The notes beneath the pieces are model-generated. The model searched no databases, had not been told where the DNA came from, and saw nothing but the letters and a program-made list of their open reading frames with translations. From JAAYDF01 sp964511155 (lineage in GTDB: Bacteria; Planctomycetota; Phycisphaerae; UBA1845; PWPN01), in contig CAZEEJ010000004.1 of the NCBI GenBank assembly GCA_964511155.1, forward strand, positions 1 to 64,000: a stretch of 64,000 bases of DNA. Direction: 5' to 3'. Positions within the stretch are counted from its first letter, which is position 1. Every line of letters begins with the position of its first letter. Made by a program: the position numbers and the translations under genes. Below are positions 42,634 to 53,281 of the stretch, piece after piece.

Positions 42634-43389
42634 ATGGCTGACGCGAGCATGATGAGTCGTGTGCGGGTGGTGCTGGTGCGGCCGCAGATTGCGGGGAACG
42701 TCGGGGCGGTGGCGCGGGTCATGGAGAACTTCGACGCGGGAGCGCTGTACGTGGTGGCGCCCGAGGTCGACGTGCTCTCGCGCGACGCGCTGCAGCGGAG
42801 CACGCGGGGGGAGCATCGGCTGCACGAGGCCTGCGTCGTCGCGACGCTCGCCGAAGCCCTGGAAGGGGCCGTTTACGCGGTGGGCACCAGCCGGCGGACC
42901 GGGCCGGTGCACCAGGCGGACGACCGCTTCCCGCGCGACCTGGGCGGGTTGCTGCGGCCGCACCTGGACGCCGGCTACGCGGCCCTGCTGTTCGGCTCCG
43001 AGGACAACGGCCTGTCGCGCGAGGAGTTGCTCCGCTGTGATGCCGTGGTGCAGATTCCCGCTCAGCCGGCGTATCCGACGTTGAACCTCTCCCATGCCGT
43101 GGCCGTCTGCCTCTATGAGTGTTTCCTCGCCCTGGCCGACGTCCGTCATACCGACGCCAACCTCCACCCCGTCGGCCAACCCGCCGACCTGGCCCTCATG
43201 TCCCGCCTGCTGGATCGGCTTCAGCAGGCCCTGGGCACCATCGGCTATCTGAACCCCGACAAGCCGGACCACCTGATGTTCCCCATCCGCGGCATCCTCT
43301 CGCGGGCCGGCCTGACCCGCACGGAAGCTCAGATCCTCATGGGCTTGGCTCAGCAGATCGAGGAGTTTGCGGGGAGAGTGAGCGAGTGA
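42634..43389 (+). CDS. trmJ: tRNA (cytidine/uridine-2'-O-)-methyltransferase, TrmJ-like
   Basis: 251 residues, SPOUT knotted methyltransferase. VRPQIAGNVGAVARVMENFD is motif 1, LLFGSEDNGLSREELLRCD motif 2 and PTLNLSHAVAVCLYE motif 3, the SAM-binding knot. The C-terminal ~80 residues (DHLMFPIRGILSRAGL) match the TrmJ extension rather than plain TrmH. It modifies the wobble-proximal position 32 of tRNA by family knowledge. Confidence 0.93.
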   Translation: MADASMMSRVRVVLVRPQIAGNVGAVARVMENFDAGALYVVAPEVDVLSRDALQRSTRGEHRLHEACVVATLAEALEGAVYAVGTSRRTGPVHQADDRFPRDLGGLLRPHLDAGYAALLFGSEDNGLSREELLRCDAVVQIPAQPAYPTLNLSHAVAVCLYECFLALADVRHTDANLHPVGQPADLALMSRLLDRLQQALGTIGYLNPDKPDHLMFPIRGILSRAGLTRTEAQILMGLAQQIEEFAGRVSE

Positions 43390-43482
43390 GCAAGTTAGCG
43401 AGTTAGCGAGTTAGCAAGTGAGCGAGTTAGCACGGCGGCGAGGGAGCACAGGCCCTGGTCTCGGCTTGCCGCTTCGCGGTCC
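43378..43482. repeat. Left member of inverted repeat pair flanking the glycosyltransferase/lgt block
   Basis: 8-bp units (GCGAGTTA/GCAAGTGA) at 43382-43430, then GCACGGCGGCGAGGGAGCAC ... CGGCTTGCCGCTTCGCGG (43430-43477). The reverse complement of this block is at 46175-46346. Confidence 0.85.
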
Positions 43483-43485
43483 GCA

Positions 43486-44826
43486 CTACTCCTCATCGAA
43501 CGGTTCGTACGGCTCCATGCGCATGGCCAGGTAACGCTGGTCCTGGCGGGCGTTCCAGGCTCGCCAGCCCTCCTCGGCCGCCCAAGCGACCACCAGCGGC
43601 ACCCAGATCAGGACCTGCGAGGTGACCGGCATGTGCCAAACGTCCGTGCGGGCATGGGCACCCCACACATCAAAGTAGAAAAGCATGGCGCCGCACAGCA
43701 CCACCCATCGCCAGCGCAGGCCCAGCACCGCGAACAGCAAGACCCAACTGACGTACCAGTACCGCACGGCCGGCAGCAGAATGAGCATGACCCCGAAGGC
43801 CCGGGCTCCGAACTCGTGCATCTCCAACTGGCGACAAGTCGCCAGCCACAAGACATAGCAGCACAGGGCGACCATGCACAGGGCCGCCGCCGACCAGGCA
43901 CCCATCACCGGCGCCAGGCACTGGGGAACCAGGCTGTTGAACAACGGCCCGCTGGTGAATTCATGGAAGGAGCCCAGCAGCCCCGGCCCGGCGGCTGAGT
44001 ATGGCAGGTACCCGATGAGGATGACCGCCAGGGCCATCAGTGCCCCCCGCGGATTGCGGACCAGCAGCCACACCAGCAGCACCACCGCCACGGCTTTGGA
44101 CAGCACGGCGAGCCCCAGGCACGCCCCGCACGCATACCACCGCCGCCGCAACGATGCCCACCCCGCCAGTGCGATCCACAGCAGCATCAACCCGTCGGGA
44201 TGCCCCTCCATGGCAAAAGCCACCAGCGTCAGCGGCGCCAGGCCGTAGACCCCCACCCAGGCCGCGCTCCGCCCTACCGCTCGCGCCCACCCCGCCAGGG
44301 CCAGCAGCGCCGCCACCTCGCTCCCCAGCAGCGCCAGCTTGATCGACCCGCAGGCCGGGTAAACCCACGCCACCGCCGCGAACACCATCTCCAGCAGCGG
44401 AGGCTGGGTCGCCGTCGCGGCCGGGTGAGCCACCGCCGCCCAGCGCTCGTCGCGCAGATGGGCCATCCGATCATCGTTCGGCGGTGCCGCGTACGGGTTC
44501 CAGCCGTCCAACTGGACCCGGCCTTCCCACAGGTAACGGTAAAGCTGCTCCGAACTCGGCCCGCTAAAGGCCAGCAGACGCAGCGCGATCGCCGCCGTCA
44601 GCAGTACCACCGCTTCCTGCGGATGATCCCGCCCGCGCGTGACCGCACGCGACCACACCAGCCACACGTATCCTGCGAACGCCAAGCCATAAAAGAGTTG
44701 AAACGCCGCGAGATGGCGTACCAGAGCCTCGGCGGAATCGATCAGGCCGGCCACCAGGGCAAAAAGCACCACGCCGGCCAACGCGAGCCACCACAAACCC
44801 CGCCGCACTGCCTGAGCCGCGCTCAT
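43486..44826 (-). CDS. Polytopic membrane glycosyltransferase-like protein (GT87/GT-C type)
   Basis: 446 residues, about 10-12 hydrophobic segments and a short first periplasmic loop with a WEGRVQLDGWNPYAAPPNDD stretch, as in polyprenyl-phosphate mannosyltransferases of the GT-C fold. The conserved acidic loop and YVSWVLLFAVLG region are compatible. Substrate and activity cannot be read from sequence. It is divergent from lgt and enclosed by inverted repeats. Confidence 0.75.
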   Translation of the reverse strand: MSAAQAVRRGLWWLALAGVVLFALVAGLIDSAEALVRHLAAFQLFYGLAFAGYVWLVWSRAVTRGRDHPQEAVVLLTAAIALRLLAFSGPSSEQLYRYLWEGRVQLDGWNPYAAPPNDDRMAHLRDERWAAVAHPAATATQPPLLEMVFAAVAWVYPACGSIKLALLGSEVAALLALAGWARAVGRSAAWVGVYGLAPLTLVAFAMEGHPDGLMLLWIALAGWASLRRRWYACGACLGLAVLSKAVAVVLLVWLLVRNPRGALMALAVILIGYLPYSAAGPGLLGSFHEFTSGPLFNSLVPQCLAPVMGAWSAAALCMVALCCYVLWLATCRQLEMHEFGARAFGVMLILLPAVRYWYVSWVLLFAVLGLRWRWVVLCGAMLFYFDVWGAHARTDVWHMPVTSQVLIWVPLVVAWAAEEGWRAWNARQDQRYLAMRMEPYEPFDEE

Positions 44827-44976
44827 GGTTGGTTAGAAAGGTTCACTGAGCCTCAGAACGCTGCCTGGTTGCCCCGCTGCCGCTGCTCCGCTGCCTACCG
44901 CGGGGGCCACCATAGGTTGGCCCCCCGGCACTGTCAACAGTGGACGACCGGCCGGCGCGGTGCTAACTTCGTCGCC

Positions 44977-46143
44977 ATGCATCCGGAACTTTTCAGGATA
45001 CCCGTCATCAACTTGGCCGTACCCAGCTACGGCTTCATCGTCATGGTTTCCTTCCTGGCAGCGACCTGGTGGACCGCACGGCGCTGCATGAAGGTCAAGG
45101 TCGATCCCAACATCGCCCTGAACCTCGGGCTCATCAGCCTGATTGCCAGCATCGCGGGTGCCCGGGCCTTCTACGTCATCCACTACTGGGAGTCGCAGTT
45201 CGCCCAGGACCCGAAGCGGGTGCTGAACCTGTCGGCCGGCGGAGCGGAACTGTACGGTGGGCTCATCGGGGCCTTTGTCGCCTGCCTTGTGTATCTTCTG
45301 CTCAAGCGAGCCTCGCTTCGCCTGTGGGCCGACCTGACGGCACCCGGCATCCTCCTGGGCATGGGGATCGGCCGCTTCGGCTGCTTCGCGGTAGGCTGTT
45401 GCTGGGGCGGGCCTTGCCCTGAGCAACTTCCCTGGGCCGTCAGCTTCCCTTTCGGCAGCCCACCCCACCAACGGCAATGGGAGAACCGCCTGGTCACCGT
45501 GCCCGACCGCCTGATCTTTGTCGAACCTGGCGGTCAGGGCACCCTCCTGAATCATACCGTGCTCAAGCTCCCGCGGCAGACGCTCCAGAGCGCCGTCCGC
45601 CATGCGGAGCAGGGTCTCAAGAAGGCCCGCCGAGCCGGTGACCCGGAGGCCCTGGCCAAGGCCGAAGAGAACCAGCGGCTAGCTCAACAGGGCATCGGCC
45701 TGTTGCTCGAACACTTCGACGACTACGACACCGGCCCCGAGGAACTGCTCGCTTTCAGCGAGGCGCCCGACCTGCGCAGCCGACTCGTGCACCCGGCCCA
45801 GGTGTACGCCGCCATGGGGCCGATCCTCCTCGCCTTGCTGACCAGTGCCTACTTCTACCGGCGAACACGGCACGGCACCGTGATGCCGCTGGGGTTCGGC
45901 CTCTACGCCGTCCAGCGCTTCATCGAGGAGGCCATCCGCGTCGACAACCCGCACGACACGCTTGGCCTGACCGTCTCGCAGTCGATCAGCATCGTGATCC
46001 TGCTCATCGCCGTCTCCTGCTATTACCTTCTTCAGCGGCTCCCCCTGCGTTCGCCGCGGGCCGTCGCCTTCGTGCCCCCGACCACGGACGTGCCGGCTCC
46101 GCCCGCGAGCGGTCAGACGCAGGCGCCCTCGGCCACGCCGTAG
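44977..46143 (+). CDS. lgt: Prolipoprotein diacylglyceryl transferase
   Basis: 388 residues, larger than the usual 260-300. It adds diacylglycerol to the lipobox Cys. IVMVSFLAATWWTARRCMK, SAGGAELYGGLIGAFVACL, GIGRFGCFAVGCCWGGPC and HPAQVYAAMG are family segments. Between the two halves, about residues 160-270, lies a ~110-residue insertion, partly helical (SAVRHAEQGLKKARRAGDPE), not seen in short homologues. Start ATG 44977. Two lipoproteins at 51069 and 51515 are plausible clients. Confidence 0.93.
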   Translation: MHPELFRIPVINLAVPSYGFIVMVSFLAATWWTARRCMKVKVDPNIALNLGLISLIASIAGARAFYVIHYWESQFAQDPKRVLNLSAGGAELYGGLIGAFVACLVYLLLKRASLRLWADLTAPGILLGMGIGRFGCFAVGCCWGGPCPEQLPWAVSFPFGSPPHQRQWENRLVTVPDRLIFVEPGGQGTLLNHTVLKLPRQTLQSAVRHAEQGLKKARRAGDPEALAKAEENQRLAQQGIGLLLEHFDDYDTGPEELLAFSEAPDLRSRLVHPAQVYAAMGPILLALLTSAYFYRRTRHGTVMPLGFGLYAVQRFIEEAIRVDNPHDTLGLTVSQSISIVILLIAVSCYYLLQRLPLRSPRAVAFVPPTTDVPAPPASGQTQAPSATP

Positions 46144-46174
46144 CCGCCGTGCGGGAGCGGTTGGTACGCCTGCG

Positions 46175-46346
46175 CCGCGAAGCGGCAAGCCGGGACCGGA
46201 GCCTGTGCTCCCTCGCCGCCGTGCTCCCTCGCTCACTTGCTCACTCGCTCACTCGCTAACTCGCTCACTTGCTAACTCGCTCACTTGCTAACTCGCTCAC
46301 TCGCTGACTCGCTCACTTGCTCCCTTGCTCACTCGCTGACTCGTTG
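46175..46346. repeat. Right member of inverted repeat pair; 8-bp tandem array
   Basis: CCGCGAAGCGGCAAGCC then GTGCTCCCTCGCCGCCGTGC and a run of CTCACTTG/CTCACTCG/CTAACTCG 8-mers to 46346. This is the reverse complement of 43378-43482. It fills most of the 307-bp gap before argB. Confidence 0.85.
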
Positions 46347-46451
46347 CCTTGCCGCCCTGCTGCCTCCTCTTGACTTGCCGCCGACGCGTTCCTACGTTGA
46401 CGGTTTACCGCGGACCGGAGATTCCCGCGGGACAGGCGAGGTGGCGTACCC

Positions 46452-47327
46452 GTGCAGGAAGCAATCAACAAAGCGTCGGTGCTCATCGAGGCCCTGCCCT
46501 ACATCCAGGGCTACGACCGCAAAATCGTGGTGGTCAAGCTCGGCGGGTCGGTGATGGACGATCCGGTAGCGGAGCGGGACTTGCTCCGCGACGTGGTCTT
46601 CATGAACAGCGTGGGGATGCAGCCGATCATCGTTCACGGCGGCGGGAAGGAAATCTCCAAGGCCATGGACGAGGCGGGCCTGGAGCCCGTTTTCGTGCAG
46701 GGGCTGCGGTACACCGACGAACGCACCCTGGCCATCGCCGAGCAGGCCCTGTGTGCCCGGATCAACCATCGCATCGTGGACACGTTGACGTCGATGGGCG
46801 TCGCGGCGCTCGGCCTGCACAGCCTGACGAGCTGCGTGCTCTTCGCCGAGCGGCTCTTCCTCAGCGGCGAGCACGGCCGGCGGATCGACATCGGGTACGT
46901 CGGGCAAGTCCAGGAGGTCAACGCCAAGATCCTGCGGCTGCTCTGCCAGGCGGACACCATCCCGGTCATCGCCCCCATCGCCCGGGACCACAGCGGGGGC
47001 AAGCTCAACGTCAACGCCGACACCGCCGCCGGCCACGTCGCCGCCGCCATCCAGGCCGAGAAGCTGGTCATGGTTTCCGATACTCACGGCATCCGCACCG
47101 AGAAGGATAACCCCGACTCCTTCTGCACGTCGCTCAATCGGCAGGAAATCGCCGACCTCATGCAGCGCGGCATCATCGACCGGGGCATGATCCCCAAGGT
47201 GGAGGCCTGTCTGCGGGCCCTCGACGCCGGCACGCGCAAGGCTCACATCATCGACGGCCGCATCCCTCATTCGCTGCTCCTGGAGATCTTCACCGACAAG
47301 GGCGTCGGCACGCAGATCCAGCCGTGA
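46452..47327 (+). CDS. argB: N-acetylglutamate kinase
   Basis: 291 residues from GTG. It phosphorylates N-acetylglutamate in arginine synthesis. VVVKLGGSVMDDP (ATP site), IIVHGGGKEISKAM, GIRTEKDNPDSFCTSL and DRGMIPKVEACLRAL are family features. The enzyme is normally feedback controlled by arginine; no other arg genes are visible here. GAGGTGGCGTACCC precedes the start. Confidence 0.95.
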   Translation: MQEAINKASVLIEALPYIQGYDRKIVVVKLGGSVMDDPVAERDLLRDVVFMNSVGMQPIIVHGGGKEISKAMDEAGLEPVFVQGLRYTDERTLAIAEQALCARINHRIVDTLTSMGVAALGLHSLTSCVLFAERLFLSGEHGRRIDIGYVGQVQEVNAKILRLLCQADTIPVIAPIARDHSGGKLNVNADTAAGHVAAAIQAEKLVMVSDTHGIRTEKDNPDSFCTSLNRQEIADLMQRGIIDRGMIPKVEACLRALDAGTRKAHIIDGRIPHSLLLEIFTDKGVGTQIQP

Positions 47328-47380
47328 AATGACAGAAGCGGGGGGAGCGGCCGCCCCCTGTGGCGGCCGAGGCCAGTATG

Positions 47381-47428
47381 CCCCCCAGTTGCATTCGGCG
47401 ACCGGGGAAGTGGAGAACGAGGAATGGG
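47381..47428. repeat. Repeat family F, copy 3 (left end only)
   Basis: CCCCCCAGTTGCATTCGGCG and GGGGAAGTGGAGAACGAGGA match the first ~48 bp of copies 1 and 2. The right half is missing. Lies upstream of the sulfatase gene. Confidence 0.75.
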
Positions 47429-47480
47429 CCGGAACGCGCAATGGCCGCGGCCGCCGGTCCGCCTCGCGGGAGGAGTATGC

Positions 47481-48923
47481 ATGATGCCCCGTTTACTTTC
47501 CTTTGCAGCCACCCTGGTTGTCGTGGTCGTTTCGATCCAGCCCGCGCAGGCGACGAAGCCCGCCAAGCCGAACATCGTGTTCATCTTCGCCGACGATCAG
47601 TGCTTCGACACCATCCGGGCATGGGGCAATCGCGAGATCCAGACGCCAAGCCTGGACCGGCTGGTTGAGTCGGGCGTCAGCTTTACCCACACCTACAATA
47701 TGGGCGCATGGTCGCCGGCCGTCTGCATGCCGAGTCGGGCCATGATCAATACCGGCCGGTTCCTGTGGCGCACCGAGCCGCGAGACGGGCAGCGCGAAGA
47801 CCTGCGCTTCTTCCAGGAAGGCAAGCTCTGGTCGCAGCTCCTCGCGCAGGGCGGTTACGACACGTACTTCACCGGCAAGTGGCACATCGCGCCCGACCCG
47901 TCCAAGGCATTCCGGTTCACGCGACACGTCCGTCCGGGCATGCCCAAGGACGCGCCGCAAGGCTACAACCGCCCGCTGGAGAATGAGCCGGATCCGTGGA
48001 CGCCGTGGGACCCCGAGTTCGGCGGGTTCTGGGAGGGAGGCAAGCACTGGAGCGAGGTGCTGCGCGAGGATGCGTGTGCCTTCCTCGATCAGGCCGCCGG
48101 GCGCGACCAGCCGTTTTTCATGTACCTGGCCTTCAACGCCCCCCACGACCCGCGACAATCGCCACGGGAGTATGTCGAGCGCTATCCGGTGGACCACATC
48201 AGCCTGCCGGTGAACTTCCTGCCGGCCTACCCGTTCGCGGCAGACATCGGCTGCGGCCCGGACCTTCGTGACGAGCGACTGGCCCCGTTCCCGCGCACGC
48301 CCCGGGCCGTGCGGGTCCATCGGCGCGAGTATTACGCGATTATCACGCACCTGGACACGCAGATCGGCCTGATTCTCGACCACCTCGAGCGGCTCGGCCT
48401 GCGCGAGCGCACCTATGTGCTCTTCACCGCCGATCACGGGCTGGCGGTGGGCCAGCATGGGCTGATCGGCAAGCAGAACCTCTTCGAGCACAGCATGCGC
48501 GCCCCGCTGATGATCGCCGGTCCCGGCATCCCCGCCGGGCGGCGCATCGACACGCCCGTGTACCTGCAGGATGTGATGCCCACCTCGCTCGAACTGGCCG
48601 GCGTCAGCCCACCCGAGCACGTCGAGTTCAAGAGCCTGCTGCCGCTGGTGGACGGCCGGCACGAGCGCTCGTACGAGGCCATCTACGGCGCGTACCTGGA
48701 TCTGCAGCGCGCGGTCATCCAGGATCACCACAAGCTCATCCTGTATCCCGGGATCGGCAAGACGCTGCTGTTCGACCTGGCCAACGATCCGCACGAGATG
48801 AACAACCTGGCCGATGATCCCGCCCAGAGAATGACCATCCAACGTCTCTTCGCGACCCTGCGAGAGCTGCAGCCGGAAACGGGTGACCGTCTCGACCTGA
48901 AGACCGCGTACCCGGACCTGTGA
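47481..48923 (+). CDS. Secreted type I sulfatase (formylglycine-dependent)
   Basis: 480 residues. The start at 47481 has GGGAGGAG nearby and gives a signal peptide (MMPRLLSFAATLVVVVVSIQ). PNIVFIFADDQCFDT binds Ca2+; CMPSR (Cys82) is the formylglycine maturation motif; FTADHGLAVGQHGLIGKQN and DPHEMNNLADDP follow. It hydrolyses sulfate esters of carbohydrates. No anaerobic or aerobic maturase gene is seen in the window. Confidence 0.95.
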   Translation: MMPRLLSFAATLVVVVVSIQPAQATKPAKPNIVFIFADDQCFDTIRAWGNREIQTPSLDRLVESGVSFTHTYNMGAWSPAVCMPSRAMINTGRFLWRTEPRDGQREDLRFFQEGKLWSQLLAQGGYDTYFTGKWHIAPDPSKAFRFTRHVRPGMPKDAPQGYNRPLENEPDPWTPWDPEFGGFWEGGKHWSEVLREDACAFLDQAAGRDQPFFMYLAFNAPHDPRQSPREYVERYPVDHISLPVNFLPAYPFAADIGCGPDLRDERLAPFPRTPRAVRVHRREYYAIITHLDTQIGLILDHLERLGLRERTYVLFTADHGLAVGQHGLIGKQNLFEHSMRAPLMIAGPGIPAGRRIDTPVYLQDVMPTSLELAGVSPPEHVEFKSLLPLVDGRHERSYEAIYGAYLDLQRAVIQDHHKLILYPGIGKTLLFDLANDPHEMNNLADDPAQRMTIQRLFATLRELQPETGDRLDLKTAYPDL

Positions 48924-48964
48924 GAAGCGGCAGAGGAAGGGAAATGTAAGCGTACACGCGGTCC

Positions 48965-49099
48965 GCACTGCTCAAAGAGCAGTGGCACACCGTAGCGGCC
49001 GCCCCCTGCGGCGGCCGGGCACCGGCGAGACGCCGGTGCCACACCGCCCGCTGCCACACCGCCCGCTGCCACACCGCACTGCTCAAGGAGCAGTGGCAC
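48965..49099. repeat. Two hairpin B copies and a CCGGTGCCACACC hairpin block
   Basis: GCACTGCTCAAAGAGCAGTG at 48965-48988 and GCACTGCTCAAGGAGCAGTG at 49076-49099; between them CACCGGCGAGACGCCGGTGC, a hairpin, and direct CGCCCGCTGCCACAC repeats. Nothing else is seen in 48924-49253. Confidence 0.8.
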
Positions 49100-49253
49100 A
49101 CGGTGGCGGCCGGGCACCGGCGGGACGCGGTTCGACCGAGCTCGCCGAGGTCCGGTGCCACACCGCCGGGGCCACACCACGGTCCCCTATTCGCCGCCCG
49201 GAAAGTCGGCTACACTGACCGGCCGACATGAAAACCGGAGACCGACCAACGCG

Positions 49254-51056
<1,803 letters not shown>

Positions 51057-51068
51057 GGATCAAGAGCG

Positions 51069-51446
51069 TCACGGCTCCACGATCACCGTGGCGTCGCGCA
51101 TCTCCACCGGGTGCTCGCGGCAGAAGTACGTGAACGTGCCCTCGTCCTCGAATGTGTGCTCGAAGCTGCCGCCCCAGAACAACGTCGGCGAGTTGAACGC
51201 GCTGCCGGCATCCGCATCCTCCGGGTTGCCCGAGCTCACCGAATGCAAGAGCAGGTCCTCGTTCACCCAGCGGACCTTCTCACCCACGCGGATGGTGACC
51301 GACGCGGGACTGAAAGCCATACCCCTCATGCGAACGGTCGCGGCCGCGTCCCCGTCGTCGGGAGGGCCTTCGGGGCAACCCACCAGCAGGACAGACAAAA
51401 CAGCCATGACCGCCATGGACATCCATCCACTGCGTCTTTTCAACAT
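51069..51446 (-). CDS. Cupredoxin-like (plastocyanin-type) lipoprotein
   Basis: 125 residues: signal peptide with lipobox LLVGC, then a cupredoxin fold. Type I copper ligands fit His in LLHSVSSG and the Cys/His/Met of YFCREHPVEM. It probably carries electrons at the outer face of the membrane. Its gene is 68 bp after the sugar dehydrogenase gene on the same strand, so an operon is likely. Confidence 0.9.
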   Translation of the reverse strand: MLKRRSGWMSMAVMAVLSVLLVGCPEGPPDDGDAAATVRMRGMAFSPASVTIRVGEKVRWVNEDLLLHSVSSGNPEDADAGSAFNSPTLFWGGSFEHTFEDEGTFTYFCREHPVEMRDATVIVEP

Positions 51447-51514
51447 GGGATTCCTCCATTCCGTGTTGCGGCGGATGCATCGGGCGGGTGCCCTGCTCCG
51501 CCTGGAATTTGGCG

Positions 51515-52846
51515 TCAGGGCGGCACAACCCGCAGAACCTCGCCCGTAACCCCTGACGGTCCGCTCATCATCGAGGTGAGCAAATAGACCTCACCCGCGG
51601 CATCCTGCCCGAATCCCAGAAGGTACCGACCCAAACGCTCGCCGGCAGCACCGGCGATGCCGACGAAGGCCATTTCCCAACTCCCGTCCAGTTGCTCGGT
51701 GGCCAGGAAGAGCGAGCCATCCGGTTCGGGAAACGACGTGGACCAATCCCCGAAGATGTACGCGCCGTCGAGGTCCGGCAACGCCGCCCCCCGGTAGACG
51801 TAACCGCCGATCACGGCCACGCCGATCAGGTTGGCGGCCTCGTCCACATGACGGTAGACGATGATCGGATCGATCAGCGGCTCGCCCTCCGCCCCCGTGG
51901 TCGGGCACTCGTCGGGCGGCTCCGTCGGCGAATCAGGGTCGAAGCAGCGGCGGCCTTCTCGGATGTTCCAGCCATAGTTGCCCCCCGCCGTGATCAGGTT
52001 GACCTCTTCGAACAGCGCCTGCCCCACGTCGGCGCAGAACAGCCGCTCCGGTCGCCCCACATCGAACGAGAAGCGCCACGGATTCCGCAGGCCGAATGCG
52101 TAGACCGCCGCCGCGTCCCCGCCCTCGCCCACGAAGGGATTATCCGCGGCCGGGGTCAACTCCCCGACGTCGCCGAGCTCGTAACGGAGGATCGTGCCCA
52201 GCAGGTTGCTGCGATCCTGGCCGTTGCCGAGCCCGGGGGTATGGCCGAAGCCCGTGTCGTTGGCTCCTCCGCCGTCCCCGAGGCTGACGTATAGCCTGCC
52301 CTCGGCATCAAAAGCCAGTTGCCCGCCGTTGTGTGTGGCCTGGGGCTTGAGAACCTCCAGGAGAATCGTCTCGCTGGCCGAATCGGCCAGGTCCGGATCG
52401 TCACCCGAGACCGTGAACTCCGACAGCCGCCAGCGGCAGTTGAAGCCGGCGGGATCGTCATCCCGCAGCGGGGCGTTGTAGACCACGAAGAATCGCGCAT
52501 TTTCCGCGTAGTCGGGATGGAAGGCCATCGACAGCAGACCACGCTCGTCAAAGAAGGGGTTGATCGCGACCATCCGATCACGAACATCCAGGAACGGCTC
52601 CGCCAGAAGCCCGGCTGGCCCGATGATCCGGATCACGCCGATCTGGTCGACGACGAAGAGCCGTCCCGAAGCATCCGGCGGAACGGCCAAACCCACCGGA
52701 CTGGACAGGCCGTCCGCGACCACCTCCACGCCCAGGATCATATCCGGCGGCGGGGGCGTTAACAGAGGACAGCCCGCCAGCAGGCCAAGGATCGCCAGGC
52801 AGCAGCCCCCTTTCAACGCATGGTCGGTAATCCCATAGAGAGGCAT
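51515..52846 (-). CDS. Glucose/sorbosone dehydrogenase-like lipoprotein
   Basis: 443 residues from MPLYGITDHALKGGCC; a longer start exists at 52909. Lipobox LLAGC. The fold is the six-bladed propeller of PQQ-linked soluble aldose dehydrogenases: LLSMAFHPDYAENARFFVVY, GGQLAFDAEGRLYVSLGDGG, RNPWRFSFDV and GGNYGWNIREG. No PQQ genes are seen. Predicted to pass electrons to the cupredoxin lipoprotein downstream. Confidence 0.88.
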   Translation of the reverse strand: MPLYGITDHALKGGCCLAILGLLAGCPLLTPPPPDMILGVEVVADGLSSPVGLAVPPDASGRLFVVDQIGVIRIIGPAGLLAEPFLDVRDRMVAINPFFDERGLLSMAFHPDYAENARFFVVYNAPLRDDDPAGFNCRWRLSEFTVSGDDPDLADSASETILLEVLKPQATHNGGQLAFDAEGRLYVSLGDGGGANDTGFGHTPGLGNGQDRSNLLGTILRYELGDVGELTPAADNPFVGEGGDAAAVYAFGLRNPWRFSFDVGRPERLFCADVGQALFEEVNLITAGGNYGWNIREGRRCFDPDSPTEPPDECPTTGAEGEPLIDPIIVYRHVDEAANLIGVAVIGGYVYRGAALPDLDGAYIFGDWSTSFPEPDGSLFLATEQLDGSWEMAFVGIAGAAGERLGRYLLGFGQDAAGEVYLLTSMMSGPSGVTGEVLRVVPP

Positions 52847-53281
52847 GATTCGGCTCCGGTTACGAGAAAGAGCACACCGGCTCGCACGTTGCCAAGATTG
52901 TAGCGCCACCGTGGCCTATGACCGCCTCGATTGTCACGAGAGAATTCAGCTCACGAAGCGTGCACTCCGACCGATCCGAGCCACAACCGCGGCTCGGGTG
53001 CAGTCTTCTTCTGCCCGCCCGGCCCTCGTCTGTTAAATCACCGGTCTCAGGGCTTGCCCGGCCACACGGGCTGAGGTACAATCCCATGTGATTGGGAGTT
53101 TCCTCTGCCGTACCCGCCGGGTTTCGCCGGCCTCCCCAGCGGTCAACACTGCCTGGCTGAGGGTTGTCATCGTGTGTCCCGACCACCCGCCTGGCATAGC
53201 CTCCCCGCTGTTGACCCCGCCGACTGAGAACCGGTGCCACAGAGGGAAGCTCGGAATACTTTCTTACCGGGAGTTGTCCTC
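52847..53281. other. Divergent intergenic region, no gene recognised
   Basis: 435 bp between the divergent dehydrogenase and pseudo-receiver genes. It probably contains both promoters, but no convincing -35/-10 pair, hairpin or repeat family member was found. I see nothing else in it. Confidence 0.4.

Noticed and set aside
44200..44976. N-terminal extension of lgt overlapping the glycosyltransferase gene.
   Set aside because: It lies antisense to a well-defined membrane protein and lacks membrane segments; the Lgt start at 44977 fits the family.
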